Part shown: positions 9,158-17,239 of the stretch, piece after piece
Layout: each line of letters starts with the position of its first letter
How positions within the stretch are numbered: position 1 is the first letter of the stretch
Assembly: GCA_900314795.1 (NCBI GenBank)
Contig: OMWP01000006.1
Span: forward strand, 1-64,000
Reading direction: 5' to 3'
DNA length: 64,000 bases
From: an uncultured Eubacteriales bacterium
GTDB taxonomy: Bacteria; Bacillota; Clostridia; Oscillospirales; Acutalibacteraceae
Position numbers and translations under genes: made by a program
The notes under the pieces: generated by a model
The model's database searches: none
What the model saw: the letters and a program-made list of their open reading frames with translations, nothing else
Told to the model about the DNA's origin: nothing

Positions 9158-9702
9158 CTTTAGGTCGTGAGGAAAGGTCTCCGTAACCCCCGCAACCAAA
9201 AAAGCAGTCCAATGATGAGCCGTTTCTTCTCTTTAGGTCGTGAGGAAAGGTCTCCGTAACCCCCGCAACCAAAAAAGCAGTCCAATGATGAGCTGCTTCT
9301 CCTCTTTAGGTCGTGAGGAAAGGTCTCCGTAACCCCCGCAACCAAAGAAGCAGTCCAATGATGAGCTGCTTCTTCTCTTTAGGTCGTGAGGAAAGGTCTC
9401 CATAACCCCTGCAACCAAAGAAGCAGTCCAATGATGAGCTGTTTCTTCTCTTTAGGTCGTGAGGAAAGGTCTCCGTAACCCCCGCAACCAAAAATGCAGT
9501 CCAATGATGAGCTGCCTCTTCTCTTTAGGCCGTGAGGAAAGGTCTCCGTAACCCCCCGCAACCAAAGAAGCAGTCCAATGATGAGCTGTTTCTTCTCTTT
9601 AGGTCGTGAGGAAAGGTCTCCGTAACCCCTGCAACCAAAAAGGCTTTCGAATTAATACGATCGGGAGCTTTTATTGATCAGGTCGTGAGCAAAGTCTCCG
9701 GT
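9158..9702 (+). repeat. tandem array of about 73 bp units derived from the tRNA-fMet 3' end
   Basis: Seven units start at 9164, 9236, 9309, 9382, 9455, 9528 and 9602 (period 72-74 bp). A divergent eighth begins at 9681. Each contains GGTCGTGAGGAAAGGTCTCC, then a short run ending CCCCGCAACCA, then a degenerate hairpin (AAGCAG...CTGCTT). GGTCGTGAGG and CCCCGCAACCA are the variable-loop/T-arm and acceptor end of the preceding tRNA, so the array consists of copies of tRNA 3' end plus terminator. Minus-strand ORFs across it simply reflect the period. Confidence 0.85.
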
Positions 9703-9805
9703 CTGGTGACGGAAACCGACGAATACACCGAAGGCGCGGGGCAACGTCCCGCAAAACTCTATAAACGCAGATAAAATCTGTATCATCAGAAGAAAGGAAC
9801 TGCAC

Positions 9806-10330
9806 ATGAAACACTTTTTGATCGTAGTCGATATGCAGAAGGACTTCGTCGACGGCGCCCTCGGCACAAAAGAAGCCGTCGCGATCGTGCCCGAAGTCGT
9901 AAAGAAGATCGAGAGCTTTGACGGCGAGATCTTCGCTACCTTTGATACGCACGGCGAGAATTATATGCAGACTATGGAGGGTAGGAATCTTCCCGTCCCT
10001 CACTGCATCAAAGGCACAGCAGGATGGCAGCTCGATGAGAAAGTCGCCGCCGCTTTAGAGAAGAAGGGTTATACGCCTGTGGAGAAGGTCACGTTCGGCG
10101 CGGCTCAGCTCCCCGGACTGGTCATGCAAGCCTGTGCCGGAGAGCCTTGTGAGATCGAGCTGATCGGTCTTTGCACCGATATCTGCGTGGTGTCGAACGC
10201 ACTGCTTTTGAAGGCTGTTTTTTGTGAGACGCCTATCCGAGTCGATTCTGCCTGCTGCGCGGGTGTAACACCTGAAAAACACGAGGCAGCTCTCGAAACC
10301 ATGAGAAGCTGTCAGATCGAAATAAAGTGA
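9806..10330 (+). CDS. pncA: nicotinamidase/isochorismatase-family cysteine hydrolase
   Basis: A 174-aa isochorismatase-fold hydrolase. The catalytic triad is recognisable: Asp in VVDMQKDF near residue 9, Lys in VEKVTFGA, and Cys in LCTDICVVS. It is 9 bp upstream of nadE, so the pair probably converts nicotinamide to nicotinate and completes NAD synthesis. The start is preceded by AGAAAGGAACTGCAC. The family also includes other amidases, but the nadE neighbour favours nicotinamidase. Confidence 0.85.
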   Translation: MKHFLIVVDMQKDFVDGALGTKEAVAIVPEVVKKIESFDGEIFATFDTHGENYMQTMEGRNLPVPHCIKGTAGWQLDEKVAAALEKKGYTPVEKVTFGAAQLPGLVMQACAGEPCEIELIGLCTDICVVSNALLLKAVFCETPIRVDSACCAGVTPEKHEAALETMRSCQIEIK

Positions 10331-10339
10331 GGTATAATC

Positions 10340-11080
10340 ATGTTTAACGCTGAAAAAGTCAAGAACGAATGTGTACAGTGGATCCGCGATTTTTTTGAAG
10401 AAAACGGAAAAGGCTGTAACGCCGTTATCGGTATCTCGGGTGGCAAGGACAGCTCCGTCGTTGCCGCATTATGTGTGGAAGCACTGGGCAAAGACAGAGT
10501 CATCGGCGTGCTGATGCCCAACGGTGAACAGGCGGATATCGACAAGGCGCAGCTCTTGGTCGATACCCTCGGCATCAAGCATTATATCATCAATATCAAG
10601 GACGCTTATGAGGGCTTGATCCGTCAGCTCCCCTTTGAGCCGACCTCTCAGACTGTACAGAACCTGCCGCCGCGTATTCGCATGGCGACGCTCTACGCGG
10701 TGTCGCAGAGCCATAACGGACGCGTTGCCAACACCTGTAATCTCTCTGAGGACTGGGTCGGCTACTCCACTCGCTACGGCGACAGCGTGGGTGATTTCAG
10801 TCCATGTTCCAACCTTACTGTTGACGAGGTCAAGCAGATCGGCAGACTTCTCGGACTGCCCTCAGAGCTGGTCGACAAAGTCCCCTCCGATGGATTGTGC
10901 GGCAAGACCGACGAAGATAATCTCGGCTTCACCTACGCCGAGCTCGACCGCTATATCCGCACCGGCGAGATCGATGACCCGGAGCATAAAGAACTGATAG
11001 ACCGCAAGCACAAGATCAATCTGTTCAAATTACAGCTGATGCCTGCCTTCAAGCCTGAGCTCAGCACGGCGATAGACTGA
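10340..11080 (+). CDS. nadE: NAD(+) synthetase, ammonia-dependent
   Basis: A 246-aa NadE without the glutaminase domain, so it uses ammonia. The PP-loop is GISGGKDSSVVAALC near residues 34-48. Later motifs include NLSEDWVGYSTRYGD and the LPSELVDKVPSDGLCGKTDE adenylation region. It adenylates and amidates nicotinate adenine dinucleotide to NAD. It forms an operon with the nicotinamidase gene, and the start has GAGGTATAATC upstream. Confidence 0.92.
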   Translation: MFNAEKVKNECVQWIRDFFEENGKGCNAVIGISGGKDSSVVAALCVEALGKDRVIGVLMPNGEQADIDKAQLLVDTLGIKHYIINIKDAYEGLIRQLPFEPTSQTVQNLPPRIRMATLYAVSQSHNGRVANTCNLSEDWVGYSTRYGDSVGDFSPCSNLTVDEVKQIGRLLGLPSELVDKVPSDGLCGKTDEDNLGFTYAELDRYIRTGEIDDPEHKELIDRKHKINLFKLQLMPAFKPELSTAID

Positions 11081-11208
11081 GCAGAGGACAGATATGGAAC
11101 CGGGAAAGGCATCACGTCTTATATGAAGTTGGTTTAAAAGTGATCGCTTCCATGCTTTGAGCATGATGATAGTGAATAGATTTGAATGATAAAATAAAGG
11201 AGAACAAT

Positions 11209-12423
11209 ATGGATTACAGAACAATGGTAAACCCCACCTATCTGACCGCGAAAAGCACGGTGTTTTTGCTCGCGGTCGCGGGCAACGAGGACGCGAAGCG
11301 CATGATCGCGGGCTTAGGTCTGGAGGATTCTCTCGCAAAGAGAGACCCTTCCGATACGCTCGTGTCTGAGGCAGACGCCAAAGCGTTGATGACAGGCGTT
11401 GCGGTGGCGATCGAGGCGCGGTATGCCGCTCTTTCCAGAACGCTGAAAAATGACGGCTGCAAAAACCTGTTGGATATCGCCTGCGGTTATACGCCGAGAG
11501 CGATCTTCTGCAAAAACAACGGGATCTCCTACGCGGGCTTAGATGTTCCCGTCGTTGCGGAAGAGTTGCAGGGCTTCGCCGACAAGGAAGGACTCGGCAA
11601 GGTGTATCACGGCGGTGACGCGACAAATGCCGCTTCACTCAACGCCGCTGTCGATGGCTTTGAGGGCAAGGTGCTGATCTCGAGCGAGGGGCTCTTAGGT
11701 TATCTTTCGACTTCGGAATTCGAGCAGCTTCTTGACGGGATCCGTCAGATTTTGGAGAAGCACTCGGGCGCGTTTGTGACCTCGGATATGGGCGTGGATT
11801 ATGAGCTGTTCGCAACAGCGAACATGAGCGATCCCGACGCCTATGACGCATCGCGTAAAAGAACGATGAAGCAGTCGGATATCTACAACGAGGGCGTAGT
11901 ACACATGGATCACGACAAGATAAAGGCGTTTATCGAAGCCCGCGGCTTCAAGGTGGAGAAGGTGCCCTTCTACCACGGTGACGAGAATCTTTCAATGCTG
12001 CAGGGGATTCCCGAGCAATGGAGGGACAAGTACATCGAGCTTTTAAACAACGCCTGCGTCTGGAAAATGACCCTTGACCCCAACTATACGCAGAAGGCTT
12101 CTGTCAGCGGCGCTGAGAAGATCGAGAACCTCACCGTTGATTATCAGACGATCGGCGGTGTGCTGGAGATGACCGTCAGCGGGCGTATCGACACCATCAG
12201 CGCCCCCGCGATACTCAAGGTGTTTGACGAGTGCAGTGAGGGTATCTCCGCTGTCAGAGTGAAAGCGGAAGCGTTGGAGTACATCTCCTCCGCGGGTCTG
12301 CGCACCATGATGATCATGGTCAAGAAGCTCGGACAGGGCAACGTCACCGTCGAGGGTGCGTCGGATGACGTCAAGGAGATCTTTGAAGTGACAGGCTTTG
12401 ACGGGATCATCCCTCTGCTTTGA
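11209..12423 (+). CDS. SAM-dependent methyltransferase fused to a STAS domain
   Basis: A 404-aa two-domain protein. Residues 1 to about 290 resemble the leucine carboxyl/PPM-type class I methyltransferases, with SAM motif I LLDIACGYTPRAI at 87-99. Residues about 305-404 are a STAS (anti-sigma antagonist) domain containing EYISSAGLR, whose Ser is the usual phosphorylation site. ATG at 11209 has AAAGGAG upstream and is preferred to an earlier in-frame codon at 11182. It is followed by a good terminator and appears monocistronic. The target is unknown. A methyltransferase controlled by a phospho-switch is an inference. Confidence 0.8.
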   Translation: MDYRTMVNPTYLTAKSTVFLLAVAGNEDAKRMIAGLGLEDSLAKRDPSDTLVSEADAKALMTGVAVAIEARYAALSRTLKNDGCKNLLDIACGYTPRAIFCKNNGISYAGLDVPVVAEELQGFADKEGLGKVYHGGDATNAASLNAAVDGFEGKVLISSEGLLGYLSTSEFEQLLDGIRQILEKHSGAFVTSDMGVDYELFATANMSDPDAYDASRKRTMKQSDIYNEGVVHMDHDKIKAFIEARGFKVEKVPFYHGDENLSMLQGIPEQWRDKYIELLNNACVWKMTLDPNYTQKASVSGAEKIENLTVDYQTIGGVLEMTVSGRIDTISAPAILKVFDECSEGISAVRVKAEALEYISSAGLRTMMIMVKKLGQGNVTVEGASDDVKEIFEVTGFDGIIPLL

Positions 12424-12472
12424 CAGCATTGACGCTCCAATTGCGCGATTTGAATCAGTAGAATAAAATGCG

Positions 12473-12506
12473 AAAACCGCTTGTCCATGAACAAGCGGTT
12501 TTTTGT
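12473..12506 (+). terminator. intrinsic terminator after the methyltransferase-STAS gene
   Basis: AAAACCGCTTGT, loop CCATGA, ACAAGCGGTTTT, then more T. Confidence 0.85.
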
Positions 12507-12552
12507 GTAGTTAAATTCAATTAATCAGCAGGATTCAAATCACCCTTCCGGA

Positions 12553-12890
12553 CGGTATAAATGAAAAGACAGTAGATATCTTGCGATACCTACCGTCTTT
12601 TTCAATGGTGGAGATAAGCTATGTTATATTTGCAGGACGGCGGTTACCCCGCCTTGGGAGCATTCAGCGTACGGAAAAGCCTGATCTACGCTCTCGCTAA
12701 AAACGCTCCTCAGGAGCGTTTTTGTCTACGCCGTGCGCGCATAACGGGGCCCCCATAAAGCCCCGCGTTATGGGGAGAGGAGGAATCGCCACACGAGGCC
12801 GAGGGGCGGCCGAACAGGCTGCCCCTGCCGAGTACGGCGCATGACGACGAGGCACGCTCGCCTTCGAACCCGCTTATCTCTCACTACGGG
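12553..12890. repeat. tRNA-derived inverted-repeat element, copy 1
   Basis: A hairpin (GACAGTAGATATC...GATACCTACCGTC) is followed by GGTGGAGATAAGC at 12607. About 260 bp later the near-inverse CGCTTATCTCTCAC appears (12870-12884). The first part (to about 12661) closely matches a two-part copy at 41.57-41.82 kb. The arms equal the acceptor end of a tRNA (GCTTATCTCCACCA). With the pseudo-tRNA at 12941-13020 this accounts for most of the gap from 12424 to 13251. No gene is supported here. Confidence 0.6.
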
Positions 12891-12897
12891 TCAAATC

Positions 12898-12936
12898 AAA
12901 AAGGACGGATACCCATAAAGGATATCCGTCCTTTTT
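12898..12936 (-). terminator. hairpin downstream of the pseudo-tRNA
   Basis: AAAAAGGACGGATA and TATCCGTCCTTTTT flank an 11-nt loop. Both strands have a T run. In the minus direction it directly follows the tRNA-like sequence. Confidence 0.6.
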
Positions 12937-12940
12937 GAAA

Positions 12941-13020
12941 TGGTGGAGATAAGCGGATTCGAACCGCTGACCTCTTAAATGCGAACCAAGCGCTCTCCCG
13001 AAAGAGTGGCTTACGCACCC
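12941..13020 (-). pseudogene. tRNA-like sequence (Ala-CGC type) lacking its 5' acceptor strand
   Basis: On the minus strand a D-arm-like GGGAGAGCGC, an anticodon arm with loop TTCGCAT (anticodon CGC), a good T arm (AGCGGTTCGAATCCGCT) and TATCTCCACCA are present. The 5' end reads GGGTGCGTAAGC instead of the GGAGATA needed to pair with TATCTCC. It is therefore probably not a functional tRNA. A sister copy lies at 41813-41892 with the same foreign 5' end. Confidence 0.6.
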
Positions 13021-13251
13021 TCATAAAACGGGGCTTTTCATTTCAATCACATCGATAATCCGCACATTCGTCTTTTTGAACTCTCTATTACACAATAACG
13101 GTACCAAGCATAGAGTCCAACGACATGGGTTGCGAAGATGAACAACATCCGTAATCAAGCAACAGAAATCATCAACAATGAAATCATCTATCAATAAGCA
13201 CAACCTGCTAATCAAATCGGTCAGCAGGCTGTTGTCATATAAACGATTCAA

Positions 13252-14538
13252 TTAACGCTTCGGCAAGATACAAATGATCTGTAATTTGTTAGCATCAATA
13301 ATCTTCGACTTGATGGTTCCGTTGTGCTTTTCAGTGATGGCGCGCGCTACGGACAGTCCGATGCCGAAGCCGCTGTTCTCTTCCTTGGAGCGGGATTCGT
13401 CACCGCGGTAGAAACGGTCGAACAGGTGCGTCAGCGCCTCCTCGCTCAAAGGCTCTTTCATGGTGTTTTCTGTTTGGAAAATGATGTTCTTTCCCGATTG
13501 ACGGAGCGACACATGGATATCGCTGTCCTCGGGCGCATATTTGACGGCGTTGTCGCACAATATGCCGATGAGTCTTCTGATCGCCGCCTCGTCGCCGTAG
13601 AATGTCAGTTCATCTTCCGCGTCAACGATCAGCTCCTTTCCGTTGAATTCTGCCATGCCGACGAACGGATCGACGGTATCACGCACGGCGTTTGAAAGGT
13701 TAAAGTCATGCATTTCCAAAGCGGAATCCGCTTCATCCATGCGTGAGAGGTAGACCAGCTCGTTCACAAGCTTGCGCATATTGGCCGCCTGTTTTTGAGT
13801 GCTCTGTATCCACTCGTTTGGCCCGACATCCATTGACAGCACATCCATGTTAGCGGAGATGACCGTCAGAGGCGTTTTCAGCTCATGTCCCGCGTCGGTG
13901 ATAAACCGCTTTTGCCGTTCGATGTTATCCATCATCGGCTGTATCGCTCTCTTGCTGAGCAGCGATACCAGCAGCAACGACAGCAGGATACCGACTGCGC
14001 AGGCGATCAGCGAGATGACTGCGAGCGACACGACCTCTGACCGCTTGGATTCTATGTTAAGGAACACGGCGGTTTTGGAACCGTCTGCTTTGTTTGTCAC
14101 CTGATACAGATAGTTGTCGACATAACCCGAGGCTTTGCCCAAAGCAAAAATGTTTTCCGCGATCAACAAAAGATCCTCTTTCGCGTACTCGGTTTCCTTA
14201 GTGCCTGTACCGAGAAAGGCTTCACCGTACGCACTTTGGATCGCGATAAAATACCGTGATTCTTCAAGTTTGGTATTCATGCGGTGATCGCTGCCCTTGT
14301 GACGATACAGCTGTGCACTGTCGTCGGTCGAGAGAGCCTCTTCTTTTTCAATATCAAATTTCCCCTGCTTCTTCTGTGCATTGTTGTTCTCGCTTTCGAC
14401 AAGGTAGTTCAGCGTTTCTTTTAATTCACTTGTCGTGTTGACATAATGAACAGCATTGATGACGCCTGCCACTAACAGCATAGCAAGCGTCAGCGCGAGT
14501 AACGCAATCTTGATAAAGCGTTGTCTGATCTGTTTCAT
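13252..14538 (-). CDS. sensor histidine kinase
   Basis: A 428-aa membrane kinase. An N-terminal transmembrane helix, an external sensor region of about 130 residues and a second helix (VVSLAVISLIACAVGILLSL) precede the HisKA domain. The phospho-acceptor is H218 in AGHELKTPL. The HATPase motifs are NAVKYAPED and GFGIGLSVA. It overlaps its response regulator by ATGA. The input signal is unknown. Confidence 0.93.
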   Translation of the reverse strand: MKQIRQRFIKIALLALTLAMLLVAGVINAVHYVNTTSELKETLNYLVESENNNAQKKQGKFDIEKEEALSTDDSAQLYRHKGSDHRMNTKLEESRYFIAIQSAYGEAFLGTGTKETEYAKEDLLLIAENIFALGKASGYVDNYLYQVTNKADGSKTAVFLNIESKRSEVVSLAVISLIACAVGILLSLLLVSLLSKRAIQPMMDNIERQKRFITDAGHELKTPLTVISANMDVLSMDVGPNEWIQSTQKQAANMRKLVNELVYLSRMDEADSALEMHDFNLSNAVRDTVDPFVGMAEFNGKELIVDAEDELTFYGDEAAIRRLIGILCDNAVKYAPEDSDIHVSLRQSGKNIIFQTENTMKEPLSEEALTHLFDRFYRGDESRSKEENSGFGIGLSVARAITEKHNGTIKSKIIDANKLQIICILPKR

Positions 14539-15212
14539 AACGTACTCTCCAAAGAATAACCGACTCCGCGGACTGCCTTGATCTTAACATGCGCGCCCAG
14601 CTCCGATAGCTTCTTGCGTAAAAAAGAGATGTTCACCCATACGACGTTGACCTCTGCGTCGCTGTCCCAGCCCCAGATGCGTTCCATGATCTGCGAGATG
14701 CTCAGCACCGCTCCGGGATGTTCAACGAGCATTTCCATCAGCTGAAACGCCTTGTTGGTCAGACTGACACTTTTGTTATGACAGCGGATGGCCATCGCCG
14801 ATTTGTCCAGTTCGATGTCGGCGAATTTGATCACATCATGTTTATAATCCTCCTTGCGCCTCAGCATCGCGCGGATACGGGCGAGCAGCTCTGAGGCGGC
14901 GAAGGGCTTGGGCAGATAATCGTCTGCACCGGTATCCAACCCTTCCACTCTGTCCTCGATCGCGTCTCGGGCGGTGAGCATGAGTACGGGCGTTGTGATC
15001 CCATTGGAGCGCATTTGCGCGAGCACCTCGATACCGCTGAGTCCCGGCATCATCCAGTCGAGGATCACGCCGTCGTAGCCGCCCTGTTCGATATAGTCGA
15101 TCGCGTCCTGACCGTTGTAGACCGTGTCAACGGAATAGCCCGAACGCGTGAGAAGCGTCTGTACCGCTTTGGAGATATCGCGGTCATCTTCCGCAAAGAG
15201 TATACGCATCAT
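14535..15212 (-). CDS. OmpR/PhoB-family response regulator
   Basis: A 225-aa regulator. The receiver domain has acidic FAEDD, the phospho-acceptor Asp (about D52, VILDWMMPG), Thr in MLTARD and Lys in LPKPF. The C-terminal winged helix ends KIKAVRGVGYSLE. Two ATGs (15212, 15209) lie within range of GGAGGTG; I use the first. It is transcribed ahead of its kinase. Confidence 0.92.
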   Translation of the reverse strand: MMRILFAEDDRDISKAVQTLLTRSGYSVDTVYNGQDAIDYIEQGGYDGVILDWMMPGLSGIEVLAQMRSNGITTPVLMLTARDAIEDRVEGLDTGADDYLPKPFAASELLARIRAMLRRKEDYKHDVIKFADIELDKSAMAIRCHNKSVSLTNKAFQLMEMLVEHPGAVLSISQIMERIWGWDSDAEVNVVWVNISFLRKKLSELGAHVKIKAVRGVGYSLESTL

Positions 15213-15230
15213 AAACACCTCCGGTGTTTT

Positions 15231-15262
15231 TTAGTGGTTAGTGGTTAGTGATTAGTGGTTAG
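15231..15262. repeat. TTAGTGG heptamer repeats, side A
   Basis: About four tandem TTAGTGG/TTAGTGA units lie just downstream of the four-helix protein gene. The inverse set lies upstream of the gene at 15673-15698. Confidence 0.8.
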
Positions 15263-15287
15263 AAACAATCAATAACGCATTTTAATA

Positions 15288-15647
15288 CTACAAACTACTT
15301 AGTTTTCCTATTAGTCCGTTCAACATTTTCCCTACTTCGTTTGAAAGTTGCATTGCGGTGTCGATTTCTTCGTCGGACAGATAATTCAAGCCAACGCAAA
15401 TCATCAATTGCGTTTGCAACTCTGCATTTGAACCTTTTGCTATGGAAAGGAAATTAATGAACTCTTTCTTTGAGTTTCTTTGTTGTCCCTCTGCGATATT
15501 GGAGGGAACCGAAACAGCAGAACGTCGGATTTGAGAGGACAAAGCATACAGCTCTTCTTTTGGCAGATTTTTTATCAAACGATAGACTTCAAATACCAAT
15601 GTCATCGATTTCTGCCAAACTGTTAAATCCCTATAACTCTTTACCAC
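15288..15647 (-). CDS. four-helix bundle protein, S23/bAvd family
   Basis: A 119-aa helical protein with the family signatures DLTVWQKSM near the N-terminus, LSSQIRRSAVSVPSNIAEG in the middle and SNAELQTQL after it. Relatives are encoded in 23S rRNA intervening sequences and as scattered chromosomal copies, or act as accessory proteins for diversity-generating retroelements. No reverse transcriptase is nearby. Translation probably starts at GTG 15647, with GGGAG upstream. The gene is bracketed by inverted TTAGTGG repeats, which suggests a mobile unit. Confidence 0.85.
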   Translation of the reverse strand: MVKSYRDLTVWQKSMTLVFEVYRLIKNLPKEELYALSSQIRRSAVSVPSNIAEGQQRNSKKEFINFLSIAKGSNAELQTQLMICVGLNYLSDEEIDTAMQLSNEVGKMLNGLIGKLSSL

Positions 15648-15672
15648 AAAAAACGCTCCCTTCCAACTCTAT

Positions 15673-15698
15673 CCACTAGCCACTAACCACTAACCACT
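15673..15698. repeat. CCACTAA heptamer repeats, side B (inverse of side A)
   Basis: CCACTAG-CCACTAA-CCACTAA-CCACT is the reverse complement of the units at 15231-15262. Confidence 0.8.
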
Positions 15699-15702
15699 TT
15701 TT

Positions 15703-16362
15703 TTAATTATACCAAAACAGCGATACGACTGCAAGGATTAAAAACAGGATATATACCGTTAACTGCACATACGGCATTGCCTTGCCGAGCTGTTTGTTGA
15801 TCTTGCCGCTGAGCGCTCCCGATAAGCCGAAAACAACCAGCATGGGCGTCAGGGAGCTTGCCAGTGCAAACGCGGCGCCGAGCAGAACAGCCGCAGGCAG
15901 CGACAACAGCATCGCGTACCCCGCGACCATCGTCAGCGGAACACACGGATAAGCGCCGTAGGCCAGCCCGACAGAGAAGGATGGGATCAGGCGAGTCTTG
16001 TGCTTTGCAGAGCACTTGCCGCCGCATTGTTTGCAGTCGGGCTTGCGGTTCTTGAACCATCTGTAAATCAGGAACAACGCAGACGCGATCATGACCCATG
16101 ATACCAAATGATGGAGATTGAAGCTGCCGATCATGCCGTTCTCGTCAATAAACACCTTGCCGATCGCCGAGGTCAGCGCACAGATAGAGCATACAGCTAA
16201 AATCTTGCCGAGGAAGTAACTGCCGACGTGCTTCATCGAGTTTTTGAAACCACCGCCTTCGGTGAGGATGTAGACTGCCAGAAAAGATGACGCCGACGAA
16301 CCGCAGCAGGTGCCGCAGCCTAAGCCGACAGATACGGAAGCCGCTAACGCTTCAAAGAACAT
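15703..16362 (-). CDS. polytopic membrane protein, CcdA/TauE-like, cysteine-rich
   Basis: A 219-aa protein with about six transmembrane segments. It has an N-terminal GLGCGTCCGSS motif and a cytoplasmic-looking loop CKQCGGKCSAKHK, then GAYPCVPLTM. The arrangement resembles cytochrome c biogenesis (CcdA/DsbD) or UreH/TauE-like proteins, which move reducing equivalents or ions. ATG at 16362 follows AAAGGGG and lies 4 bp from the activase gene; an upstream in-frame start would overlap that gene. It may serve cluster assembly or thiol export for the adjacent reductase. This link is inferred. Confidence 0.7.
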   Translation of the reverse strand: MFFEALAASVSVGLGCGTCCGSSASSFLAVYILTEGGGFKNSMKHVGSYFLGKILAVCSICALTSAIGKVFIDENGMIGSFNLHHLVSWVMIASALFLIYRWFKNRKPDCKQCGGKCSAKHKTRLIPSFSVGLAYGAYPCVPLTMVAGYAMLLSLPAAVLLGAAFALASSLTPMLVVFGLSGALSGKINKQLGKAMPYVQLTVYILFLILAVVSLFWYN

Positions 16363-16366
16363 AACG

Positions 16367-17146
16367 TCAACCCCTTTCGCTTGCGAGTAATGCCGCGCCG
16401 ATCGCGCCGTTGAACTGCGGATGATTCGCGACAAAGATATCGCGCATCAGCTCATCCTCAAACGCCTTGCGCAGTCCGATATTCAACGCGCCGCCGCCTG
16501 TCATCAGAACATCGCCGTTCTTCTCGCTCTTTTTCATCATCTTGATGATGCGCTTCGCCATCGACAGGTGCATTCCGGAGAGGATGTCGCGGCGGTCGAA
16601 TTTGCGCGCGATCAGAGAAATGACCTCCGACTGCGCAAACACCACGCAGGTGCTGTTGATATCGCAGGGCGCGGTGCTTTCCAGCGAAAGCGGCCCGACT
16701 TGGTCGATGGTGGTTTCCAAAATCTGCGCGATGACCTCCATAAACTTGCCGGTTCCCGCCGCGCATTTATCATTCATGCTGAAATTCTTAACGGAATAGT
16801 TGGCGTCCAGATAGATAATCTTGCTGTCCTGACCGCCGATATCGACGATCATGCCGGGACGATAATCGCGCGGAGCCGTCACGCGCACACCGTAGGCGTG
16901 AGCGGTGATCTCGCTGACGTCGTCGTCCGCTACCTCCAGAATCTTGCGGCTGTAACCGGTCGCCATCGTATAGTCGACGCGGGAAACACCGACCTCACCC
17001 ATCAGCTTTGCAAGCAGCTTTTGTGCCGCGCCGTTGTTGTCGATACCGGTATTGGTAACGCCGGTGCGCAGTACCCTGCCGCGTTCGTCCAATAAAGCGG
17101 CTTTCAGATAGGTGGAGCCGCCGTCCAATCCTGCATATATTTTCAT
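16367..17146 (-). CDS. acyl-CoA dehydratase activase-type ATPase (BadF/HgdC family)
   Basis: A 259-aa ASKHA-fold ATPase. Phosphate motifs are GLDGGSTYLKAAL (6-18) and VDIGGQDSK. The two Cys that hold the subunit-bridging [4Fe-4S] cluster are in NDKCAAGTGKF and NSTCVVFAQSE. Such activases use ATP to inject low-potential electrons into HgdB-type partners, and the partner gene is directly upstream at 17240. Confidence 0.92.
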   Translation of the reverse strand: MKIYAGLDGGSTYLKAALLDERGRVLRTGVTNTGIDNNGAAQKLLAKLMGEVGVSRVDYTMATGYSRKILEVADDDVSEITAHAYGVRVTAPRDYRPGMIVDIGGQDSKIIYLDANYSVKNFSMNDKCAAGTGKFMEVIAQILETTIDQVGPLSLESTAPCDINSTCVVFAQSEVISLIARKFDRRDILSGMHLSMAKRIIKMMKKSEKNGDVLMTGGGALNIGLRKAFEDELMRDIFVANHPQFNGAIGAALLASERG

Positions 17147-17239
17147 TGTTGTTACTCCTTGTTGTTTTCAGAAAAATACTGCGTTATAGCCCGCCGTTAA
17201 TCAGGCGTTTTGATTACTCCTAACCCACCCAAAGGCGGA

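Noticed and set aside
9158..9640. Possible CRISPR array
   Set aside because: The repeated unit is whole-period tandem DNA without distinct spacers and comes from the adjacent tRNA 3' end; no cas genes are nearby.
12941..13020. Functional tRNA-Ala(CGC)
   Set aside because: The 3' half is good, but the 5' strand cannot pair with TATCTCC, and the second copy has the same defect, so both are listed as pseudogenes.
13021..13251. 76-codon minus-strand ORF downstream of the histidine kinase
   Set aside because: No ribosome binding site, no family resemblance, and composition unlike the neighbouring genes.
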